Assembly: GCA_017501225.1 (NCBI GenBank)
Contig: JAFVXH010000011.1
Coordinates: 1-34,217 of the forward strand
Reading direction: 5' to 3'
Source: Clostridia bacterium
Lineage (GTDB): Bacteria; Bacillota; Clostridia; Oscillospirales; CAG-272
DNA: 34,217 nt
This document shows positions 1 through 6,011 of this stretch, one piece after another (within the stretch, counting starts at the first letter, position 1; the number at the start of each line of letters is the position of its first letter). The notes under the pieces are model-generated. The model was not told the DNA's origin and did no database searches. It saw only the letters and a list, made by a program, of their open reading frames with translations. Position numbers and translations under genes: made by a program.

Positions 1-42
1 GACTCCGTCATTACCTAGGTTCGAATCCTAGTGCCGCAGCCA
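1..42 (+). tRNA. 3' part of a tRNA-Gln, cut by the window edge
   Basis: This is the anticodon-stem 3' arm, T arm, acceptor 3' strand, G73 and CCA of a tRNA-Gln. It is identical to the complete gene on the other strand at 79-154. The 5' half would lie before base 1. Because the sequence mirrors 79-120 exactly, it may be an assembly fold-back and not a second gene. Confidence 0.5.
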
Positions 43-78
43 AAGAAAAGGGCTCACCAATTGGTGAGCCCTTTTCTT
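43..78 (-). terminator. terminator hairpin after tRNA-Gln
   Basis: A perfect inverted repeat starts directly after the tRNA CCA. It has a 16-bp stem containing GGGCTCACC / GGTGAGCCC around an AATT loop and is flanked by A-rich and T-rich tracts. It would end transcription from either side. Confidence 0.75.
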
Positions 79-154
79 TGGCTGCGGCACTAGGATTCGA
101 ACCTAGGTAATGACGGAGTCAGAGTCCGTTGCCTTACCGCTTGGCGATGCCGCA
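79..154 (-). tRNA. tRNA-Gln (anticodon CTG)
   Basis: Reading the minus strand, the acceptor strands TGCGGCA and TGCCGCA pair fully and are followed by G73 and an encoded CCA. The anticodon stem ACGGA/TCCGT encloses the loop CTCTGAC, so the anticodon is CTG (codon CAG). The T loop TTCGAAT is standard. The U1-A72 pair with G73 is the usual signature of bacterial glutamine tRNAs. Size is 76 nt including CCA. Confidence 0.93.
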
Positions 155-166
155 TTCACAACGCAT

Positions 167-195
167 ATTATAACAGATTCTTTCTCTCTTGTCAA
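167..195 (-). promoter_or_regulatory. sigma-A promoter of tRNA-Gln
   Basis: On the minus strand, TTGACA (190-195) and TATAAT (167-172) are separated by 17 nt, a perfect housekeeping promoter. The tRNA 5' end lies 12 nt below the -10 box. Confidence 0.9.
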
Positions 196-259
196 TATCT
201 TTTTGAAAAATTTGTTCGTAAAATATTTTTTATTTTTTCTTCGCGTACAAGCCGTCGGC

Positions 260-292
260 AAAATCAAGGGGACGTGCCGCAACACGCCCCTT
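260..292 (-). terminator. terminator of the capsule-type operon
   Basis: On the minus strand, a hairpin with arms AAGGGGCGTG and CACGTCCCCTT (266-292) is followed by GATTTT. It lies 12 nt after the stop codon of the BY-kinase gene. Confidence 0.75.
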
Positions 293-303
293 TGATAACA
301 GTC

Positions 304-981
304 TTATTTTTTGTCCTCACCGTAATTGTAAGCATCCTTTTCATGCTTTCTCGACTTGCGGCTGGTCTGGTTCAGGACTGCTCCCAGAATACGGACACCC
401 GTCTTCTTGAGCTGATCCTGCACCCTTTGCGCCTCACGGTACTTGATGTGTCCCGTATTGATGACCATAACGGCACCGTCGCACAAGGGCGCCATGATCG
501 CCGCGTCAATCACAAGTCCCAGAGGAGCTGCGTCGATGATAATGTAATCGTAGTCATCGCGCTTGCCCTCGATCAACTCCGCAAACGCAGCGTTTTCCAA
601 CAGCTCGGTGGGGTTGGGAGGCTGCGGCCCCGCAAAGATGATGTGTAAGCCCTCCAGCTGTGTCTGATAGATCGCATCGGCGATCTCTGCCTGCCCGGAG
701 AGAAGCTGGCTAAGGCCCGTCAGATCGCGCTCCTTGGTGCGCTTGGCAACAATGTTGGAATTGCGCAGATCGGCGTCTATGAACAGAACCTTTTTGCCGA
801 TCTGTACCAACGAACGGGAGAGCTCAAGTGCTACGGTAGTCTTTCCTTCGTGTGCTACGCAGCTGGTGATCAGAATCGTTTTGACGTCCTTACCGGAAAA
901 CAGAATGTTAGTTCTCAAGGAGTTGAACGCTTCACGGATGTGGTAACGGTTCTGCGCAAAGGTCATTTCAATCGTTTTCAC
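304..981 (-). CDS. CpsD/CapB-family tyrosine kinase (BY-kinase)
   Basis: This 225-residue cytoplasmic ATPase belongs to the bacterial tyrosine kinases that partner a Wzz/CpsC-type membrane protein and control polysaccharide assembly. What is seen: the EAFNSLRTNI segment near residues 17-26, Walker A ending HEGKTT (residues 40-49), Walker A' LFIDADLR (66-73) and Walker B DYIIIDAAP (about 145-153). The Walker A has AHEGKTT where most family members have PGEGKST. Families of this type usually end in a tyrosine cluster that is autophosphorylated. Here only Y218 and Y220 remain in the tail, so the cluster is minimal. The start overlaps the stop of the upstream chain-length gene by 4 bp (ATGA), implying translational coupling. 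It is the last gene of a three-gene operon and is followed by a terminator. Confidence 0.9.
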   Translation of the reverse strand: MKTIEMTFAQNRYHIREAFNSLRTNILFSGKDVKTILITSCVAHEGKTTVALELSRSLVQIGKKVLFIDADLRNSNIVAKRTKERDLTGLSQLLSGQAEIADAIYQTQLEGLHIIFAGPQPPNPTELLENAAFAELIEGKRDDYDYIIIDAAPLGLVIDAAIMAPLCDGAVMVINTGHIKYREAQRVQDQLKKTGVRILGAVLNQTSRKSRKHEKDAYNYGEDKK

Positions 982-1787
982 TGCTCGTCCCCTCCCTTTT
1001 CCTCTGCCGTTGTTACCGACTTGGCATAATAAGTGCCGTATTTTGTATATCTGCGCTTCGAATCCTCACTGTTCGGGATCACACCCAAGACGCTGACGCC
1101 CAGATACTTCTCTACGTCCTCGGGCTGATTGATCTTATCATCCAAGAGGTAACGCACGAAATAGATCCCGTATACCAACAATGCAACAGCCATTCCCATC
1201 GCCAGGACCGTCACCTTGGAAAGCGGATTGGAGGGCGCCGTTGCGGGCTTTGCGCTATCCGCAACGCGGACGATCTGCCACTCACCGTTGGTATAGAGAG
1301 AGTTGAAATACGCGCACGCATTCTTCGCATAGGTGTTGCAGATCTCCGCACTCGCCTGCGGGTTCGTGGTGGTAACGGTCACGTGCAGCACACGGGATTC
1401 GCCGCGCTGCTCCACGCTGATCATGCTCGCCAGACGCTCAGGCGTGACAGATGCGCCTACGGTATTATGGCTCTTCAGCTCATTCAGAGTCGGTGCCATG
1501 ACGGGATCCTCCAGCTTGGAGAGCTCTTGGAAGTCCTCGATGAGCTGATCTGCGACCTGAAGCATGTAAAACGCCATGTTGTTATCATTTTCCATCATTT
1601 CAGCCGAGTCGGAAATGAGGTACACCTGCGCGGTGGACTGATAAGTATCGATGTGCCGTGCGCTCAGAAAGAGATACAGAGCAGCCGATGCGACGATCAG
1701 AACCACAAGGCACAAGATCCAGCATTTCTTGAGAACCGCCCAGACGTCAGAAAGTCGGATCTCTTTTACGTAATTCGTTTGTTCCAT
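978..1787 (-). CDS. Wzz/CpsC-like polysaccharide chain-length regulator
   Basis: This 269-residue membrane protein of the Wzz/YveK family is the usual activator of a BY-kinase and sets polysaccharide chain length. A first membrane segment lies near residues 24-44 (CWILCLVVLIVASAAL). A long outside loop follows, then a Pro-rich stretch (SAKPATAPSNPLSK) and a second membrane segment near residues 193-214, with a short cytoplasmic tail. This is the standard split arrangement in which the kinase is a separate protein. I chose the ATG at 1787 because AGGAAAGG lies 8 nt upstream. An in-frame ATG ten codons earlier lacks a good ribosome site. It overlaps the kinase gene by 4 bp. Confidence 0.9.
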   Translation of the reverse strand: MEQTNYVKEIRLSDVWAVLKKCWILCLVVLIVASAALYLFLSARHIDTYQSTAQVYLISDSAEMMENDNNMAFYMLQVADQLIEDFQELSKLEDPVMAPTLNELKSHNTVGASVTPERLASMISVEQRGESRVLHVTVTTTNPQASAEICNTYAKNACAYFNSLYTNGEWQIVRVADSAKPATAPSNPLSKVTVLAMGMAVALLVYGIYFVRYLLDDKINQPEDVEKYLGVSVLGVIPNSEDSKRRYTKYGTYYAKSVTTAEEKGGDEQ

Positions 1788-1823
1788 AATGTTTTCCTTT
1801 CCTGTTATAAAATCCAAAATCGG

Positions 1824-2564
1824 TCAAATGGGCAAATCCTGCACGATATCATACGCGTTTTGCCAAACGAGGAATGCGATGTATTCTTCGTCGCAGTACT
1901 TATTCAAGATCGGCATACAGCGGGAAATCAACGGCGGACGCGTCGTCATATTGTGTGCGTCCGAGGATACCACGTGCGCAAGCCGCCTTTTGATCAGGCG
2001 TATAAACTGTTTTCTGACTGCGGTCCCATTCGCTCCGCAAGCGGAATCGGCATCCAGCTGAATGATGCCTCCCCCCTCTGCGAACTCCTCCAGCCAGGAC
2101 AGCTTGCGGTGAAGCGCAAAATAGCATTCGGCGTGTGCCAGCACGGGACGGTATCCGCTGCGTGACAGCCTGTCAAGCGCATGCTGAATTTCAAAGAAGT
2201 CCACGTCACGGGGAAAATCCACCAAGAGGTATCTGCTGCCCGCAAGCGTGCGGCAACGCCCTGACGAAAGTGCCTCCTCGCAGCCGTGATAGAAGCCCAG
2301 CTCATGCCCCAAAAACAGCTTCATATCGGGATGCGCGTTCTCTGCATAGGCGGAAAGCTCGGCAAACGCCTGCTCGGAGCTCTCGGCAGTATCACCGAAA
2401 TGATACGGCGAAAAATGCGGTGTCAGACAAACGGCACGAACGCCGTCCGCATACGCCGTCTCCAGCATTGCGATCATTTCCTCCCGATCGGGGGCTCCGT
2501 CATCCACACCGCACAGCATATGACTGTGTAAATCAAAAAACAACGCCGCCTTCACTCCTTGCAT
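1824..2564 (-). CDS. CpsB/CapC-family PHP tyrosine-protein phosphatase
   Basis: This 246-residue metal-dependent phosphatase of the PHP fold dephosphorylates the CpsD-type kinase. Seen: the N-terminal metal motif DLHSHMLCGVDDG (residues 11-23), LTPHFSP, GHELGFY, HAECY and SSDAHN, which together supply the His/Asp/Glu metal ligands of the family. Length is normal for CpsB (about 240-255). It is the first gene of the operon, in the order phosphatase, chain-length regulator, kinase, exactly as in streptococcal cpsBCD. The start is not certain. The ATG at 2564 has a weak ribosome site, while AAGGAG a few bases downstream could serve an alternative TTG start just before the PHP motif. Confidence 0.9.
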   Translation of the reverse strand: MQGVKAALFFDLHSHMLCGVDDGAPDREEMIAMLETAYADGVRAVCLTPHFSPYHFGDTAESSEQAFAELSAYAENAHPDMKLFLGHELGFYHGCEEALSSGRCRTLAGSRYLLVDFPRDVDFFEIQHALDRLSRSGYRPVLAHAECYFALHRKLSWLEEFAEGGGIIQLDADSACGANGTAVRKQFIRLIKRRLAHVVSSDAHNMTTRPPLISRCMPILNKYCDEEYIAFLVWQNAYDIVQDLPI

Positions 2565-2605
2565 CTTGCTTTGTTTTCTCGCGCTTGATAAAGTGATACA
2601 TCTTG

Positions 2606-2634
2606 ATTATAGCATAAAAAAAGCGGTTTGTCTA
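2606..2634 (-). promoter_or_regulatory. sigma-A promoter of the cpsBCD-like operon
   Basis: On the minus strand, TAGACA (2629-2634) and TATAAT (2606-2611) are spaced by 17 nt. It is 42 nt upstream of the phosphatase start. Confidence 0.8.
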
Positions 2635-2809
2635 CCCATACGCCAAACATTTTCGATGTCGATCACCTAATTTCCCATCTTTCACCTGCCTTCTTTTGAC
2701 AAAAGTCGAGCATCCGGGGCGTTTGCTTGGATCACACTTCGCATTTTCTTGCAAAAAGGCGCATAGAGTAGAATCAGAATGGACCGTTTCAATCCTTGAG
2801 GAGGAGCTT

Positions 2810-3304
2810 ATGTATCGTCGTTCTCTGGTTCTGCTTCTTTGCCTTGTATGCCTTTTCCTGTCCGTCGGGTGCGCGGGATCACCTTCCTCGGCAAGAGAGG
2901 TCCTTGCCGCATTACAAAAAGAGCAAGCCCCCTTGCCTGCCGGGGCTTGCTATCATCTTTTGACACCGAGCGATCAAGCCGAGCATCTGTCCGATGCGCT
3001 CCTTGCATCGCTGTTCGGGGAAACGGAGCCTCCCGTCGCAATGTCGGAGGTCGAGGACGCCGCTTTCTTTTTTGCCTACAACGGCTCGTGCGAATTGCTC
3101 CTCTTTCGCTGCAAAAGCGTGCGTGGGCGGGACCGTGTCGCGCAGATGTGCCTTGCCCGTCTTTCCTATCTGCAAGGCGTTCATCCCGATCAAGCAAGCG
3201 AGGCGTTGCAAAACGGGAGCGTCACCGTGCGCGGGCGCTGGGTTCTGCTCTGTATCTCCCCGCAGCACGAGGCAACGCTTGCCGTCTTCCGTCGCGCGAC
3301 CTGA
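2810..3304 (+). CDS. small lipoprotein, DUF4358-like
   Basis: This 164-residue predicted lipoprotein starts with MYRR, followed by a hydrophobic stretch and the lipobox-like LSVGC with Cys about residue 20. It should be lipid-anchored on the outer face of the membrane. The mature part contains VEDAAFFFAYNG, LLLFRCKS and VTVRGRWVLLCIS. That layout matches the DUF4358 family of Clostridia: an acidic helix, a strand, a long helix, then a G-x-Y/W-V-x-L strand. The function of that family is unknown. The start at 2810 is fixed by GAGGAGGAG at 2799-2807 and by the signal peptide. It is a single gene, convergent with spoVAC, with a TAGAAT at 2769-2774 as a possible -10 but no good -35. Confidence 0.75.
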   Translation: MYRRSLVLLLCLVCLFLSVGCAGSPSSAREVLAALQKEQAPLPAGACYHLLTPSDQAEHLSDALLASLFGETEPPVAMSEVEDAAFFFAYNGSCELLLFRCKSVRGRDRVAQMCLARLSYLQGVHPDQASEALQNGSVTVRGRWVLLCISPQHEATLAVFRRAT

Positions 3305-3331
3305 TCCGATGGCACGCGCTTCGGCATAAGA

Positions 3332-3778
3332 TCAAAAAAGCGAAACGATCCACAGGATCACGCCGTACAGTGCGCCCGCGGCAGTTCCGAACAGCAAAAC
3401 GGGACCTGCGACGGTAAAGATCTTAGCGCCGATTCCCAGCACCAACCCCTCGGCACGGCTATCGATGGCAGGGGAAACCATGGCGTTTGCAAAGCCTGTA
3501 ATGGGTACGAGCGTTCCCGCGCCCGCGTGCTTCGCAATACGGTCGAAAATGCCGATTCCCGTAAGCAGCATGCTCAAAAAGATGAGCGTGACAGAGGTCA
3601 GCGTTCCCGCGTCCTCCTGCCCAAGACCGCAAGGCCCCATATACAGATCCTTTAAGGCTTGCCCAAGAGTACAGATCGCTCCGCCCGTCAAAAAGGCAAG
3701 CGTGCAGTTTTTGAGCATGGGCGAGTGAGGTGCGTGCGCCTGCGCAAATCTCTCGTAGGTTTTCTTCTCCATTTTCAT
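3332..3778 (-). CDS. spoVAC: stage V sporulation protein AC
   Basis: This 148-residue integral membrane protein is the presumed channel subunit of the SpoVA complex, which moves Ca-dipicolinate across the spore inner membrane in sporulation and germination. Seen: the conserved stretches GGAICTLGQ, TGIGIFDRIAKHAGAGTLVPITGFAN and SPAIDSRAEGLVLGIGAKIF, with about four hydrophobic segments. Length is normal for SpoVAC. The start MKMEKK at 3778 has GGGAGG 8 nt upstream. Upstream in-frame codons lie inside the promoter region. SpoVAC normally sits directly before spoVAD and spoVAE. Here those two are 14 kb away on the opposite strand. Confidence 0.95.
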   Translation of the reverse strand: MKMEKKTYERFAQAHAPHSPMLKNCTLAFLTGGAICTLGQALKDLYMGPCGLGQEDAGTLTSVTLIFLSMLLTGIGIFDRIAKHAGAGTLVPITGFANAMVSPAIDSRAEGLVLGIGAKIFTVAGPVLLFGTAAGALYGVILWIVSLF

Positions 3779-3810
3779 CGGTTCATCCTCCCAAAAAAGC
3801 GGTATACCGT

Positions 3811-3839
3811 TAGTATTTCCCACAAAAGTGCGCCTATAC
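3811..3839 (-). promoter_or_regulatory. possible forespore sigma-G promoter of spoVAC
   Basis: On the minus strand, GTATA (3835-3839) and AATACTA (3811-3817) are 17 nt apart. They resemble the sigma-G pattern GHATR and CATnnTA, with one mismatch in the -10. No sigma-A promoter is seen for the gene. SpoVA operons are known forespore genes. This is inference from motif match only. Confidence 0.55.
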
Positions 3840-3841
3840 GA

Positions 3842-3870
3842 TTGACAAACGCGCAAAAATGGTATATACT
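3842..3870 (+). promoter_or_regulatory. sigma-A promoter of the 97-residue coiled-coil gene
   Basis: TTGACA (3842-3847), a 17-nt spacer and TATACT (3865-3870). It is back to back with the spoVAC promoter region. Confidence 0.85.
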
Positions 3871-3892
3871 AAACAAAAAGGAGGTGCGTTCG

Positions 3893-4186
3893 ATGTCTTG
3901 GGAGGAGCTCTATCAGGATACCAAACGGCTTGCCAATCAGGCTGCAAAAAAGATCAGCCACGCAGGCGATATCGCATCCCTGCAGATTCAGTTGAGCATT
4001 GCGGAGGAAAAATTGGAGGAAGCCTTTGCCGCGCTGGGCAAAACCTGCTACCTGCACTTTACCACCAAAAAGAACTGCGCCGATGCCGTCGCAAAGGCAA
4101 TCGACGACGTCAAACGGGCGAGGGCGGAGGTCGCCTCCTTGCGCGCACAGATCGAGCAGGAAAAGGCACGTGACAAAGCAGAATAA
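3893..4186 (+). CDS. small helical protein of unknown function
   Basis: This 97-residue protein has no recognised function. The sequence is almost wholly alpha-helical and charged. Heptad-like stretches (LQIQLSIAEEKLEEAFAALG and AKAIDDVKRARAEVASLRAQ) flank a short central piece with C and H residues (KTCYLHF, KKNCAD), so an antiparallel helical hairpin is likely. There is no signal peptide and no membrane segment, so it should be cytoplasmic. The start at 3893 has an excellent AAGGAGGTG site, and promoter and terminator bracket it as a single-gene unit. Similar small coiled-coil proteins in Clostridia sometimes end in a zinc ribbon, which is absent here. Confidence 0.8.
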   Translation: MSWEELYQDTKRLANQAAKKISHAGDIASLQIQLSIAEEKLEEAFAALGKTCYLHFTTKKNCADAVAKAIDDVKRARAEVASLRAQIEQEKARDKAE

Positions 4187-4194
4187 AACACAAG

Positions 4195-4219
4195 CGGGGG
4201 CAAAAATGCCCCCGTTTTT
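4195..4219 (+). terminator. terminator of the coiled-coil gene
   Basis: Hairpin CGGGGGCA / TGCCCCCG around a short A-rich loop (4195-4214), followed by five T. Confidence 0.9.
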
Positions 4220-4235
4220 GAATTGGTCATACGGC

Positions 4236-4268
4236 AAAAAGAGAGAGGAACCGGCTTGCGGTTCCCCT
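4236..4268 (-). terminator. terminator of the convergent 97-residue gene
   Basis: On the minus strand, GAGGGGAACCG / CGGTTCCTCTC (4243-4268) is followed by TTTTT (4236-4240). The other side has CTTCTTTTTT, so it may act in both directions. Confidence 0.85.
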
Positions 4269-4276
4269 CTTCTTTT

Positions 4277-4570
4277 TTAAGCACGGAGTGCCATATCCAG
4301 CCAAACGAGCCCTACCGAGAAGGCATCGTGAAGCCCCTTCTTCACTCCCTGATTGAGAATGTTGTTCGAATCCTTGGAGTCGATGATCTGAATCAGCACG
4401 GTATCGGGCAACTGCTTGCCGTCAACCTCCTTGTAATTCATAATTTCCAAGACAAGGATGCACTTGTCATTCATATCGCCGTAGCAAATGGTATCCCCTT
4501 CACGCACCAGCGGCTTATCAAGGTATTCCAAATACTTGCCCGACACCTTTTCTCTTTTTTCTTCTGCCAC
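4277..4570 (-). CDS. small hypothetical protein
   Basis: This 97-residue cytoplasmic protein is not recognised. It reads as a compact, mostly beta protein: REGDTICYGDM, KCILVLEIMNY, LPDTVLIQIID, then a helix and VGLVWLDMAL. No signal peptide or membrane segment is present. I chose a GTG start at 4570 because AAGGAGG lies 7 nt upstream. The ATG six codons earlier overlaps that ribosome site. It is a monocistronic unit with its own promoter and terminator, between a convergent coiled-coil gene and tmcAL. Confidence 0.75.
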   Translation of the reverse strand: MAEEKREKVSGKYLEYLDKPLVREGDTICYGDMNDKCILVLEIMNYKEVDGKQLPDTVLIQIIDSKDSNNILNQGVKKGLHDAFSVGLVWLDMALRA

Positions 4571-4627
4571 GCCGTTTCCTCCTTCCAAAAAGCCATACGG
4601 CTCGATATCGTTTGCTTATCTCATAGT

Positions 4628-4656
4628 ATTATATCATAGATCACGCAAAAAGTCAA
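4628..4656 (-). promoter_or_regulatory. sigma-A promoter of the gene at 4277-4570
   Basis: On the minus strand, TTGACT (4651-4656), a 17-nt spacer and TATAAT (4628-4633). Confidence 0.85.
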
Positions 4657-4690
4657 TGCTTCTTTTGATTTTTTGCAATTCGCGCTCTCG

Positions 4691-5878
4691 TCAGGGCTCC
4701 TTTGGGAGTAAAATCGGCTTTTTCCGCCAATAATCGCTCGCGGACGCGCTTCTTGGCAAGCAGAGCGTATAGAGCTTCCACGCCCGCTCGGCCAAACGGC
4801 ACTGTGCCTCGCCCTCTGCGGGAACGTCCTGGCGGCGCGTTACGACCGGGATGGCAGAGGTCCTCTTGCATGCCGCAAGTGCGCGCCGTCCGACCTCGTT
4901 TGCGCCAAGCAGGCGCACGTAGGTACAGGGAGCTCTCAGATCCTCGTCACGAATTCCCGTCAACGCATAAAGAATGCCGCGCTGAATGCGTGCCGTGGTG
5001 TATTTTTTGGTAGCGACAAGCGTAAGCAGCGCCTCAAAGCTGTCCGCCTTGCGTGCGGCATCCCTCAGGCGCGCGCCAAGTCCTCCCGAAAGCTCCGCGA
5101 TGCTCGCGATCTCCTCATCCGAGAGCATCCGCAAAGCGCCAAGGATCAATCGCTCGGCATGCTTCCAGCCCGCGGGAGCCCTTCCCTCCTCCAAGGCTTC
5201 TGCCAAGGAAGAACGCGTAGTGGGCGCAAGATAGGGGGAAACGGCGTCGATCCCGCCCTCTGCGAGCGCGATGCGCAATGCGGTCGCGGACGGAAACTCG
5301 GCATTCAACCGTTTCTCACCGTATCCGCTTCCAAGCCTTTGGACGGTGCGCGGAATCATGGCGCTATCATGCATACGGATGGCACGTAGATAGGCAATTC
5401 CCAGAATATCGTTTGGAGAGCAAGCGCAGTCCTTGCCCGCAAGATCGCTCAGAATTTCAAAATATTTTTTGGCGCTTCCGCCGTTGGAGCGCACACTTGC
5501 GGCATAGCGCGCGACAAATTCGGGAGAATCGCAGATACCGGCAAGCGTGGATAGTGTTTCGATGCTTCCACACTCCGAGCCGAACCAAAGCTCGTGTACG
5601 CCAAGTCGAGAAAGGATCTCCACTCCCGCGCGCGCAAAATGCTCCGCGCTTGATGCCGAGAATGGGAACGGAAGCTCCAGCACGACGTCAGCACCGCCTG
5701 CAAGAAGCGCTTTCGCTCGAACGAAGCCGTCGGCAACGGCAGGCTCTCCGCGCTCGACAAAGCAGCCGCTCATCAGGGCGATCAGCACGTCGGCACCGCC
5801 GCGCTTTGCTTGCTCCATCAGATATTGATGTCCCGCGTGCAAGGGATTGCACTCGCAGATCATGCCCGCAATACGCAT
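4691..5878 (-). CDS. tmcAL: tRNA(Met) cytidine acetate ligase
   Basis: This 395-residue enzyme of the TmcAL/YlbM family uses ATP and acetate to make N4-acetylcytidine at the wobble position of elongator tRNA-Met. Seen: the N-terminal MRIAGMICECNPLHAGHQYL with the nucleotidyltransferase HxGH motif (residues 14-17), LMSGCFVERGEPA, GADVVLELPFPFSASSAEHFA and WFGSECG, all hallmarks of the family. The C-terminal helical RNA-binding half is present and the length is usual. The start at 5878 follows AAGGAGG; an overlapping GTG one codon upstream is possible. In Bacillus subtilis the neighbours are ylbN (yceD) and rpmF. Here those genes are 9.7 kb away on the other strand, across the GLUG pair. Confidence 0.95.
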   Translation of the reverse strand: MRIAGMICECNPLHAGHQYLMEQAKRGGADVLIALMSGCFVERGEPAVADGFVRAKALLAGGADVVLELPFPFSASSAEHFARAGVEILSRLGVHELWFGSECGSIETLSTLAGICDSPEFVARYAASVRSNGGSAKKYFEILSDLAGKDCACSPNDILGIAYLRAIRMHDSAMIPRTVQRLGSGYGEKRLNAEFPSATALRIALAEGGIDAVSPYLAPTTRSSLAEALEEGRAPAGWKHAERLILGALRMLSDEEIASIAELSGGLGARLRDAARKADSFEALLTLVATKKYTTARIQRGILYALTGIRDEDLRAPCTYVRLLGANEVGRRALAACKRTSAIPVVTRRQDVPAEGEAQCRLAERAWKLYTLCLPRSASASDYWRKKPILLPKEP

Positions 5879-5908
5879 CACGCTCGCCTCCTTCCCTTCA
5901 TTGATATT

Positions 5909-5937
5909 ATTATAGCACACGGGCGTGGGGTTGTCAA
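5909..5937 (-). promoter_or_regulatory. sigma-A promoter of tmcAL
   Basis: On the minus strand, TTGACA (5932-5937), a 17-nt spacer and TATAAT (5909-5914), a perfect consensus. Confidence 0.9.
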
Positions 5938-5954
5938 GGCGGCGTATGGACGGC

Positions 5955-5984
5955 AAAGGGGCGAAGCGCATAGCGCTTCGCCCC
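5955..5984 (-). terminator. terminator of the first GLUG gene
   Basis: On the minus strand, GGGGCGAAGCGC, loop TAT, GCGCTTCGCCCC (5958-5984), then only TTT (5955-5957). The stem is identical to that of the terminator at 10526-10552 behind the paralogous unit. Confidence 0.8.
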
Positions 5985-6011
5985 AAGCTTATTTGGTTGT
6001 TTTGCTTAGCA

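Larger units (their letters stand above)
1..120. repeat. perfect 120-bp palindrome
   Basis: Bases 1-60 are the exact reverse complement of 61-120, centred on AATT at 59-62. The palindrome takes in the tRNA-Gln 3' half on both arms and the shared terminator hairpin in the middle. A palindrome that runs to the very edge of a sequence is typical of a contig end where assembly folded back. A true pair of convergent identical tRNA genes is the alternative. Confidence 0.9.
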
